36,408 nucleotides of DNA, from contig JAHBUR010000036.1 in the NCBI GenBank assembly GCA_019637975.1, positions 1-36,408 on the forward strand, in the 5' to 3' direction. This stretch comes from Bacteroidota bacterium (lineage in GTDB: Bacteria > Bacteroidota > Ignavibacteria > UBA10030 > UBA6906). Under the pieces are notes generated by a model. That model was not told the origin of the DNA. It saw nothing but the letters and a program-made list of their open reading frames with translations, and made no database searches. Position 1 is the stretch's first letter; every line of letters starts with the position of its first letter. The position numbers and the translations under genes were made by a program. This document shows positions 1 through 7,281 of the stretch, piece by piece.

Positions 1-45
1 AAGGCCTCCGAAGAGAAAAAAGCTGAAGCCGGCGCAGGGTCTTGA
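1..45 (+). CDS. C-terminal tail of an upstream gene (partial)
   Basis: Reading from base 1, the frame gives KASEEKKAEAGAGS and then TGA at 43-45. This Lys/Glu/Ala-rich tail resembles the flexible ends of ribosomal or other housekeeping proteins, but it is too short to assign. A second frame (from base 2) stays open to a TGA at 65-67 and gives a basic peptide, so the true frame is uncertain. A perfect hairpin just downstream supports a gene ending here. Confidence 0.35.
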   Translation, partial: KASEEKKAEAGAGS

Positions 46-65
46 GAATTTTGAAACCGAAAAAT

Positions 66-90
66 GAGAGTCCCGCCCATCGGGACTCTC
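66..90 (+). terminator. Perfect 10-bp hairpin, likely terminator of the upstream gene
   Basis: GAGAGTCCCG at 66-75 pairs perfectly with CGGGACTCTC at 81-90 around a CCCAT loop. The sequence after it (TGCGTTTCCCTT) is only moderately T-rich, so termination may be partial. It separates the upstream gene from engB, which starts 20 bases later. Confidence 0.55.
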
Positions 91-109
91 TGCGTTTCCC
101 TTACGTTTC

Positions 110-706
110 ATGAAGATAACATCTGCAGAATTTACAACTGGTGTTGCCAATATACGGCAACTTCCCAAAGAGCCGTTCAAGGAGGTCGCCTTCCTTGGCC
201 GCTCGAATGTTGGCAAATCCTCCCTTATCAACAAACTCCTCAATCGCAAGGCTCTTGCCCGGTCGAGTTCCGATCCTGGTAAAACACGCGAGTTGAACTA
301 CTATCTTGTCAACAAGATGTTCTATTTTGTTGACCTGCCGGGCTACGGGTATGCAAAAGTGCCCGAACAAATCCGGTCGAGTTGGGGAAAGCTCATCGAA
401 CAATACCTGAAGGGACGTGAGAATCTTTCCCTGGTTGTTCAATTGATCGATTCGCGCCATGAACCGACGGAACTGGATTTGATGATGGTGGGATGGCTTG
501 AGTATTATGAAATTCCTTTCGTCGTTGTCATGACGAAGTCCGACAAACTTCCCCGCAGCAAAATGCCGATGTATGTGAAGAATGCAAAAGCAGCTTACGC
601 GAAATTCGCGTTTTGCAGGGATGTTATTCCGTTCTCCTCGCTTACAGGCGAAGGAAAGCCGGAGCTTTTCGGGATGATTGCCCGCCACATTACGGCTGCC
701 GACTAA
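110..706 (+). CDS. engB: Ribosome biogenesis GTPase EngB/YihA (YsxC)
   Basis: This 198-residue protein is a TrmE-Era-EngA-EngB-type GTPase of the EngB/YihA/YsxC family, which assists assembly of the large ribosomal subunit in the cytoplasm. The G motifs are all visible: G1 GRSNVGKSS at residues 30-38, a switch I segment with PGKT near 56-59, G3 DLPGYG at 75-80, G4 TKSD at 142-145 and a G5-like SSLTGEG near 176. The length matches the usual 190-210 residues. The ATG at 110 gives the typical family N-terminus (short strand, then ANIRQLP). No strong Shine-Dalgarno sequence precedes it. The gene sits between two hairpins and looks monocistronic. Confidence 0.95.
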   Translation: MKITSAEFTTGVANIRQLPKEPFKEVAFLGRSNVGKSSLINKLLNRKALARSSSDPGKTRELNYYLVNKMFYFVDLPGYGYAKVPEQIRSSWGKLIEQYLKGRENLSLVVQLIDSRHEPTELDLMMVGWLEYYEIPFVVVMTKSDKLPRSKMPMYVKNAKAAYAKFAFCRDVIPFSSLTGEGKPELFGMIARHITAAD

Positions 707-740
707 CCCGCCTTCGACGGGATTCTAAACCCGGTTTTTT
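707..740 (+). terminator. Probable intrinsic terminator of engB
   Basis: Immediately after the engB stop, CCCG (707-710) can pair with CGGG (718-721), or CGGG (718-721) with CCCG (730-733). Either way the structure is followed by GTTTTTT (734-740). The stem is only 4 bp, so this is a moderate call. Confidence 0.45.
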
Positions 741-797
741 GTAGATTCATTCCCACGGAAAAACACGACGAGCCACCACTTACAGGAGAACTGTTCC

Positions 798-1937
798 ATG
801 AAGAAACGACTCTTCACCCCCGGTCCCACGCCGATTCCCGAAACAGTTATGCTCAAAATGGCCGAGCCGATCATCCATCACCGCAACCCCGAGTTCAACG
901 AAATCCTCACTCGAGTCAACAAGAATCTCAAATATCTCTTTCAAACGGAGCAACCGGTTCTTACACTCACCTGTTCGGGAACGGGAGGAGTCGAATCGAC
1001 ATTCGTCAGTCTCTTTTCGCCGGGCGACATGGTGATTGCCGTGAACGGCGGAAAGTTCGGCGAGCGATGGGTGAAAATGCCCAAAGCATTCGGCATGAAC
1101 GTCGCTGAGATAAAAACCGAATGGGGCAAGGCGCCATCCGCCGAACAGATGCTCGCGGCGCTCAAAGCGCATCCCGATGCAAAGGCCGTCTACCTTGTTC
1201 ACAGCGAAACATCGACGGGAACGGCAACCGATGTGAAAGCGATGGCGAAACTGATCCGGGAGAATTCCCGGGCTCTCGTCTGCGTCGACGGCATTACGGC
1301 CGTCGGGGCGCATGAACTCCGGTTCGATGAATGGGGGATTGATGTGTGCGTGACGGGGTCGCAAAAGGGACTGATGATTCCTCCCGGACTTGCATTTGTT
1401 GCACTGAGCCAACGGGCAATCACCTCGATGGAAACATCGAAGATGCCGAAGTTCTATTTTGATTTGCGCAAGGCCGTGAAGTCTCATGCCGATAACGATA
1501 CACCCTTCACGCCCGCCGTCTCGCTCATTATCGGCGTCGATGCCGCGCTCGAAATGATTCGCGCTGAAGGAATTGAGAATGTGTGGAAGCGGCACGAACG
1601 GCTTGCAACCGCGCTGCGCGCAGGAGTTCTCGGGCTGGGCCTCAAACTTTTTTCCGACTCGCCCTCGTATGCCGTCACACCCGTCTGGGTTCCTGAGGGC
1701 GTTGCATGGAAAGCATTTAACAAGGTGCTGAAAGGTGAGAAGGGGATTACGATTGCCGGCGGTCAGGATGACTACAAGGACAAGATTTTCCGTGTTTCCC
1801 ATCTCGGCTATTACGACGAGTTGGATATGATTGCATTCATGGGGGCGTTGGAACAAACGCTTGCAGCGGTTGGATATAAGTTCTCGCTGGGGGCGGGTCT
1901 TGCAGCAGCGCAACAATCATTCTTGTCGGTCAAATAG
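798..1937 (+). CDS. Class V aminotransferase (alanine-glyoxylate / serine-pyruvate type), likely phosphoserine transaminase role
   Basis: This 379-residue PLP enzyme is a fold-type I, class V aminotransferase of the alanine-glyoxylate/serine-pyruvate family. The N-terminus FTPGPTPIPE is the family signature. SETSTG at 136-141 and VDGITAVG at 163-170 line the cofactor site, and the Schiff-base lysine is K190 in TGSQKGLMIPPG. The start is well set by AGGAG about 10 bases upstream of the ATG. Only 43 bases separate it from serA, so the two are probably co-transcribed. That context suggests it aminates 3-phosphohydroxypyruvate in place of SerC; class V enzymes of this kind are known to do so in methanogenic archaea. 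Serine-glyoxylate or alanine-glyoxylate transamination remains possible. Confidence 0.88.
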   Translation: MKKRLFTPGPTPIPETVMLKMAEPIIHHRNPEFNEILTRVNKNLKYLFQTEQPVLTLTCSGTGGVESTFVSLFSPGDMVIAVNGGKFGERWVKMPKAFGMNVAEIKTEWGKAPSAEQMLAALKAHPDAKAVYLVHSETSTGTATDVKAMAKLIRENSRALVCVDGITAVGAHELRFDEWGIDVCVTGSQKGLMIPPGLAFVALSQRAITSMETSKMPKFYFDLRKAVKSHADNDTPFTPAVSLIIGVDAALEMIRAEGIENVWKRHERLATALRAGVLGLGLKLFSDSPSYAVTPVWVPEGVAWKAFNKVLKGEKGITIAGGQDDYKDKIFRVSHLGYYDELDMIAFMGALEQTLAAVGYKFSLGAGLAAAQQSFLSVK

Positions 1938-1980
1938 TCGTTTAGCCATTCACTGAATTAGGGGAGTGAAGAACATCTAT

Positions 1981-3570
1981 ATGAAGATTCTTGTAAGCGA
2001 TCAGCTTGAGCAAAGCTGCATTGATATTTTGGCGGGTGAAGGATTCGACGTTGATAACAAACCGGGAATTTCCGCCGATGAATTGAAACAGACAATCGGC
2101 GCATACGACGGACTTGTTGTACGAAGCGCAACGAAAGTCACCGCAACTCTTCTTAATCATGCTTCACAAATGAAAATCGTCGGCAGGGCGGGAACCGGTG
2201 TGGACAACATCGACGTACCTGCAGCGACGCGCAAAGGCATATTGGTAATGAACACACCGGGCGGGAACACGATTTCCGCCGCGGAACATACCGTGTCGAT
2301 GCTGCTCTCGCTTGCGCGGAACATTCCCCAGTCGAATCACAGTCTGATGCAGGGAAAGTGGGAACGCAAGAGCTTCACGGGTGTCGAGGTATTTGAGAAG
2401 ACACTCGGCGTCGTGGGCTTGGGGAAGATTGGCCGTGAAGTGGCGATCCGCTGCAAAGCGTTCGGAATGAACATCGTCGGTTACGATCCAGTACTTGCAT
2501 CCGACGTTGCGCAAAAATTGAATATCGAGTTAGTGAGTCTCGACGAACTGTTCCGGCGTTCGGATTTTATCACCGTGCATACGCCGCTCTCGAAGGAAAC
2601 AAAGGCCTTGTTGAATGATGCAACGTTTGCCAGATGCAAGCGGGGTGTTCGCGTCATCAATTGTGCCCGCGGCGGCATTGTTGATGAGGCTGCGTTGCTT
2701 CGCGCCCTTCAATCGGGACAGGTGGGTGGGGCAGCACTCGACGTCTTTGAGGAGGAACCACCCAATCCTGACAGAAGCGGGGCTCTGCTAAATCACCCGC
2801 GGGTTGTCGCGACGCCTCACCTCGGTGCATCAACAGAGGAGGCGCAGGAGAAAGTCGCGGTACAGATCGCCCATCAAATCGCTGATGCGTTGAAGGGGCG
2901 GGGGTACAACGGTCTTGTCAACGGTGCTGCTCTTCAACTTGCCATGAATGAAGAGATCAAGCCATATGCAACCCTCGCCGAAAAGTTGGGAAGCCTTGCA
3001 GTACAACTTGCAGGTGGAAAGCTCAGAAGTGTGACGGTTGGCGCTTCCGGCGTTCTGGCGTCTTCATCTATGGAATTGATGAAGGCTGGTGTTCTGAAGG
3101 GAATTCTCTCTCATGTGCTTCCTGAACCTGTCAATTTTGTGAATGCGCCCATGCACGCTGCCGAAATGGGGCTGGCGGTGAACGAACTTCGGGAAGGGCT
3201 GTCGGAAAATTTCACCAATTTGCTTCGCGTACAGGTACAGATAGAGGGAGGTGAAAGAGAGATCGCGGGAACGGTGTACAGCCCGAATTCCCTTCGTCTT
3301 GTGAGAATAGATGGTTTCCGATTCGAGTTAAATCCGGAAGGGCATCTCCTCGTTTACAATAATATGGATCGACCCGGCATGCTTGCACGTGTAGGGACAA
3401 TCCTGGCAGCTCACAAAGTGAACATCGCGGGGGTGTCGTTAGGCAGAACGGCAATGGGCGAACGAGCGCTAACAGTCATGAACATTGACAGCGACATTCC
3501 AGAGCCGGCCCTCGCTGCGCTTCTGAATGAGGACGGAATAGAAAATGTCAGGGTAGCGAAGCTCGATTAA
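1981..3570 (+). CDS. serA: D-3-phosphoglycerate dehydrogenase, long ACT-domain form
   Basis: SerA oxidises 3-phosphoglycerate to 3-phosphohydroxypyruvate with NAD, the first committed step of serine synthesis. From the ATG at 1981 it has 529 residues, which fits the long form (catalytic, intervening and ACT domains). Visible motifs are the dinucleotide-binding GLGKIGREVA near 146-155, the catalytic Arg in NCARGGIVDE near 231, FEEEPP after the substrate region, and the catalytic His in TPHLGAST near 280. The last ~75 residues form an ACT domain (NMDRPGMLARVGTILAAHKV), which in this family binds serine for feedback control. A GTG at 1966 would add five residues but falls within AGGGGAG, so the ATG is preferred. 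It follows the aminotransferase gene closely. Confidence 0.95.
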   Translation: MKILVSDQLEQSCIDILAGEGFDVDNKPGISADELKQTIGAYDGLVVRSATKVTATLLNHASQMKIVGRAGTGVDNIDVPAATRKGILVMNTPGGNTISAAEHTVSMLLSLARNIPQSNHSLMQGKWERKSFTGVEVFEKTLGVVGLGKIGREVAIRCKAFGMNIVGYDPVLASDVAQKLNIELVSLDELFRRSDFITVHTPLSKETKALLNDATFARCKRGVRVINCARGGIVDEAALLRALQSGQVGGAALDVFEEEPPNPDRSGALLNHPRVVATPHLGASTEEAQEKVAVQIAHQIADALKGRGYNGLVNGAALQLAMNEEIKPYATLAEKLGSLAVQLAGGKLRSVTVGASGVLASSSMELMKAGVLKGILSHVLPEPVNFVNAPMHAAEMGLAVNELREGLSENFTNLLRVQVQIEGGEREIAGTVYSPNSLRLVRIDGFRFELNPEGHLLVYNNMDRPGMLARVGTILAAHKVNIAGVSLGRTAMGERALTVMNIDSDIPEPALAALLNEDGIENVRVAKLD

Positions 3571-4152
3571 GGCCGATTTGATGATAGATGAGCATGTGCT
3601 GGCTGTGGGGCTCAGATGCAGGCGAAATTGGGGAAAATGCGCGCAGGTTTTATACTTTTTATTGAAAGAACTTGACAAAGACTACCTCGGTGTTTATATT
3701 GAGCCATGTTCTCGCGCACAATCCTCGATTCCCGTCACACTCAAATAAGGAGGTGATTATCGATCGATTTTGATACTGCTTTCCAAGTAACCTTACCCAA
3801 GGATCTCTGCTCTCAAGAATTTTCTCCATGATGCCGTCAGCAGTTGCCGGTTAGCAAACATCTGAAGCGTCGTGGGTTGATGCTCACCATCGGCAGAGGT
3901 CGGTACAAGTTCGGGTTTTTTCTGTAGACTCCTTGCTTCACAGCAAGGGCATCCTCGGTAGTAAGCGCATGAATTCTGTGCGTTCGGTCTGGTCACAAAA
4001 CAAAAAGAACTTCATCCACTCATCGCAGAAGTAATTTCATGCGAGAGTTACACGCAGGTCAACCTGCACACCTTTTATTAACAGGTCAGAAAAGGTGAAA
4101 CACGTCACACACACAACAACACAACCACTCCACAATTAACAGGAGGTCAAAC
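3571..4152 (+). other. 582-base non-coding region: promoter and long leader of the receptor module
   Basis: No convincing gene lies here. It contains a near-consensus promoter (3672-3700) that would give a leader of about 445 bases. A perfect AGGAGGTGAT follows near 3750 with only a six-codon frame after it. CCTTGCT (3931-3937) and AGCAAGG (3942-3948) form a perfect 7-bp hairpin with a TCAC loop. GCAGGT/ACCTGC at 4054-4067 is an inverted repeat, and CACCTTTT/AAAAGGTG at 4069-4097 is another. AGGAGG at 4141-4146 serves the receptor start. No known riboswitch class was recognised. Confidence 0.6.
3672..3700 (+). promoter_or_regulatory. Near-consensus sigma70-like promoter
   Basis: TTGACA at 3672-3677, a 17-base spacer and TATATT at 3695-3700 match the housekeeping consensus at 11 of 12 positions. 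Transcription would start near 3707 and read into the receptor gene at 4153. The hexamer sits in the same CTTGACAAAG context as the promoter before the second PorV-like gene. Confidence 0.7.
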
Positions 4153-7100
4153 ATGCTTCGCAAGCTCGTATTGGCTCTCTTTACAGTCGCGTTTCTTCCC
4201 CTCGCGCTTTATGCACAGGACGGTAAGATACGTGGCACAGTAAAGGATAGAGAGTCCGGAGAGCCCCTCATCGGTGCAAACGTCATGATAGAGGGACAAA
4301 CGCTCGGTGCTGCGACCGACATCAACGGCGAGTACATCATTCTTGGTGTTCCGCCAGGTGTCTATACCCTCAGGGTATCGCTCGTCGGTTATGGCGCGTT
4401 GTCAGTATCGAATGTGCGCGTCAGCGCTAACCTGACGACGACACAAGATTTGCGCATCTCAAGTTCTGCCGTGCAACTGCAGGGCGTTGACATCGTTGCA
4501 GAAAGACCGTTGGTACAGCGCAACACAACCAACACTGTCCGTCTCACAACACAAGAGGATATCGAGAACCTTCCGATTCGCGGCGTTCAAAATATCATCG
4601 CTCTGCAAGCGGGTGTTGTTCAGCAGAATGGTCAGTTGTATGTTCGCGGCGGCCGTCAGGGTGAAGTTGCATACTATATTGATGGCGCAGCAACTACGAA
4701 CCCCGTCTTCAACAACTCTACTGTTGGCGTTATTCAAGAAGCGATCGAAGAGTTCCAACTTCAGGCGGGCGGATATACGGCCGAATTCGGAGGGTCCAAC
4801 TCGGGTATCGTCCGTACATCTGTGCGTACAGGTGGAACGGAATTTAAGGCCAGCGTTGATTACCAAACGGACGATTTTGCAAAGCCGGGCAAGCAATTCC
4901 TCGGCACATCAGCCTTTGGATTCCGGAATATCGTCGGAACTTTTGGCGGCTCCATTATTCCTGAACTCCGGTTTTTTATTGCAGGTCAACATAACTACTT
5001 GCGCAATCGGCAGATCAGATATGTCACACCGTTCACGTTCGATGGCCTGACAACGGATGGTCTTGACGCATCCCCGGGTCGTTCCCTTCCCGGACCTGTT
5101 TCCGTGGCGGAAAACTACATCCCTAATAACTGGTCCGAAAGCAATTCGTTCCAGGGAACCCTGTTGTTTGATGTCTCTCCAGTCAAACTGCGTCTGACCG
5201 GAAGTTATCAAATGGATAAACTGCCCATCGATGGTGGTGCAGCAGGTGGTACACGCGGCGGCAACATTGGCGGAGCGGTGATTTCAGACGGTGCCGGCGG
5301 ATGGCCGAACTATCTGCAAGATTATTTTGCGCAGAAGCGCAAACGCATTGATCGTGCAAATTCCGGTTTCGGAAGTTTGCGCGCCAGCCACGTGCTTGGC
5401 TCAAACATCTTCTATGAAGTCTCTGTCTCGTATCAGAAGCGGTCATTCAGTCGTGAAGATCCCGACTTCGGGACGGATTGGAAGTTGTATACGGATAGCG
5501 TTGCGAATGAAGCCAAGGGATATACCGGGTTCCGGGGCTACTACCGCGGTCCGTTACCGTACAGCGTTATTGATGCGTTCAACTTCACACATGAAAATGC
5601 CCCCAATAACACGTTCAGTCAAAACGAGCAGTCTGCTATTGGCGCAACCGCCGATGTGACTGCCCAAATAGACAAGAACTGGGAATTGAAGGCAGGTGGA
5701 CGGTTTGATGTTTGGACAACACGAAGTTACTCTATCGGCAATATTCAAGGAGCCATGACTTATTTGAACGGCGCGGATGGAAAGACTCCTGCGACGTTTC
5801 CCGGTGGCGATGCACAACGCCGGATAGAGCTCTCACAGAGTGGTACAATAAACCACTATGGCTACGATGTAGACGGCAACAAAGTATCTGGTGACGGTGT
5901 TGATGCGCCGAGAAAACCGGTTTTTGCATCCGGCTACATTCAGAACAAATGGGAGTTCCAGGACCTCGTACTGAACTTCGGTCTTCGTTTTGAGCATTTT
6001 AACTCGAAGAACAAGACGTTCGCCGATCCGTTGGCTCCGTATGACAGCTTGTTCAACCAATCCTTCGACGTCATTAGGGAAGACAAACTGGTTGAACAGG
6101 AGGCAGTTTCGTATGTGCTGCCGCGTCTCAGCTTCTCATTCCCGGTTACTGCAAACACCGTGTTCTACGCGATGTATGGTCTGTATGCGCAAATGCCATC
6201 GTTGAACCAGTTGTTTGTGGGTAACACCACATTGAGCAGAACGGTAAGCGAAGTATCGCGCGGTAATGCTTACCTCACTCCGGTTGGTTTGTTGGTACGG
6301 CCGGAGCGGACAACACAGTATGAAATTGGCTTCCGTCAGGCGATCTCTGAAAATGTCGCGCTTACGCTGACAGGCTTCCACAAAGATCTGAAAGATCAAA
6401 TCGGCGTCAGGCCATTCTTGAACGCTGCCGGAAATCGGGTATTCTATGCCTACCTGAATGAGGACTTCGGCACAGTGAAAGGCTTCGAATTGACCATGGA
6501 CCTGCGGCGCACGAACCGGTTCTCGGCACGCGTGAATTACACCCTCTCCGACGCACAGGGAACCGCCTCGAATCCGCGTTCCGGTTGGGGCTCGGTCGAA
6601 CAAAATATCGGACGCCCGTCAAACTTCATTAATGCTCTCGAGCATAACCAGACGCATCGCGGCTCGGTTCTTCTCGACTATCGGTTTGAAAAAGATGATG
6701 GCGGCCCGATTCTTTCCGGCCTCGGAGTCAACGCGTTGCTCACCTTTAACAGCGGCCACAACTACACGAAGGTAAAGGCGGCTTTCGAAGGTCAGTTCAA
6801 CCCGTGGAATGTTGGTACAATCATTTACACGGATCCCCGTTTCAGTTATCCGACGGAACCCGTAAATGCGTCCAAAACACCCTGGGTGTTCAATATCGAC
6901 CTTTCCGTCAACAAGCTGATTCCGCTTGGTGCGGTGGACCTCGATATCTACGTCAACATCCTGAACTTGCTTGATACAAAGCAGGTACTCAATGTGTTCA
7001 CAACGACAGGCACGCCGGAAGATGACGGCTGGCTGAGCAATCCTGCCGGTGCGAGCAAGGCACAGTCAGTTCCAAGGTATGCCGAGTTCTACAAGGCCAT

Positions 7101-7197
7101 AAATCTTGATAACCGTTGGGCATATACGACGGCAACCGGCAACGACGTGTACGGCGCTCCGCGCCAGATTCGCGTTGGTGCGAGACTCGAATTCTAA
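4153..7197 (+). CDS. TonB-dependent outer-membrane receptor with carboxypeptidase-regulatory-like N-terminal domain (module 1)
   Basis: This 1014-residue protein is an outer-membrane TonB-dependent transporter/receptor. It has a Sec signal peptide (residues 1-21, ending LYAQ) and then a carboxypeptidase-regulatory-like beta-sandwich (about 24-110: IRGTVKDRESGEPLIGANV). A plug domain follows (about 130-225), with the QAGVVQQNGQLYVRGGRQG and VAYYIDG segments, and the rest is a long beta-barrel. It ends in IRVGARLEF, with a terminal Phe as expected for BAM recognition. The start is set by AGGAGG 6 bases upstream of the ATG. It heads a module with a large secreted protein and a PorV-like protein. 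No SusD partner is present, so a SusC role in glycan import is not supported. The substrate is unknown. It is a paralogue of the receptor at 14283. Confidence 0.85.
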   Translation: MLRKLVLALFTVAFLPLALYAQDGKIRGTVKDRESGEPLIGANVMIEGQTLGAATDINGEYIILGVPPGVYTLRVSLVGYGALSVSNVRVSANLTTTQDLRISSSAVQLQGVDIVAERPLVQRNTTNTVRLTTQEDIENLPIRGVQNIIALQAGVVQQNGQLYVRGGRQGEVAYYIDGAATTNPVFNNSTVGVIQEAIEEFQLQAGGYTAEFGGSNSGIVRTSVRTGGTEFKASVDYQTDDFAKPGKQFLGTSAFGFRNIVGTFGGSIIPELRFFIAGQHNYLRNRQIRYVTPFTFDGLTTDGLDASPGRSLPGPVSVAENYIPNNWSESNSFQGTLLFDVSPVKLRLTGSYQMDKLPIDGGAAGGTRGGNIGGAVISDGAGGWPNYLQDYFAQKRKRIDRANSGFGSLRASHVLGSNIFYEVSVSYQKRSFSREDPDFGTDWKLYTDSVANEAKGYTGFRGYYRGPLPYSVIDAFNFTHENAPNNTFSQNEQSAIGATADVTAQIDKNWELKAGGRFDVWTTRSYSIGNIQGAMTYLNGADGKTPATFPGGDAQRRIELSQSGTINHYGYDVDGNKVSGDGVDAPRKPVFASGYIQNKWEFQDLVLNFGLRFEHFNSKNKTFADPLAPYDSLFNQSFDVIREDKLVEQEAVSYVLPRLSFSFPVTANTVFYAMYGLYAQMPSLNQLFVGNTTLSRTVSEVSRGNAYLTPVGLLVRPERTTQYEIGFRQAISENVALTLTGFHKDLKDQIGVRPFLNAAGNRVFYAYLNEDFGTVKGFELTMDLRRTNRFSARVNYTLSDAQGTASNPRSGWGSVEQNIGRPSNFINALEHNQTHRGSVLLDYRFEKDDGGPILSGLGVNALLTFNSGHNYTKVKAAFEGQFNPWNVGTIIYTDPRFSYPTEPVNASKTPWVFNIDLSVNKLIPLGAVDLDIYVNILNLLDTKQVLNVFTTTGTPEDDGWLSNPAGASKAQSVPRYAEFYKAINLDNRWAYTTATGNDVYGAPRQIRVGARLEF

Positions 7198-7208
7198 GAT
7201 GCAACCCG

Positions 7209-7235
7209 GGAGCAACTCCGTTCCGGAGTTGCTCC
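7209..7235 (+). other. Perfect 11-bp intercistronic hairpin
   Basis: GGAGCAACTCC (7209-7219) and GGAGTTGCTCC (7225-7235) pair perfectly around a GTTCC loop just after the receptor stop. No T-run follows (TGAAAAGTATG), so it is more likely an mRNA-stability or partial-attenuation element inside an operon than a full terminator. Confidence 0.6.
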
Positions 7236-7281
7236 TGAAAAGTATGTTCCAATTAATCAACTAATTCTAGGAGTTCCCAAT

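Noticed and set aside
101..688. Minus-strand frame opposite engB
   Set aside because: EngB motifs are intact on the + strand and the antisense translation shows no features.
780..1916. Long minus-strand open frame (378 codons) opposite the aminotransferase gene
   Set aside because: It mirrors the coding frame of a well-supported gene, has a low-complexity Cys/Arg/His-rich translation and no ribosome site or family signature.
3793..3996. 67-codon minus-strand frame in the 3571-4152 gap
   Set aside because: It has no ribosome site or recognisable motif and overlaps a hairpin; likely chance.
4153..7197. SusC/SusD glycan-import locus
   Set aside because: No SusD-like lipoprotein is adjacent to either receptor; the lipoproteins after the second receptor are about 200 residues and lack SusD features.
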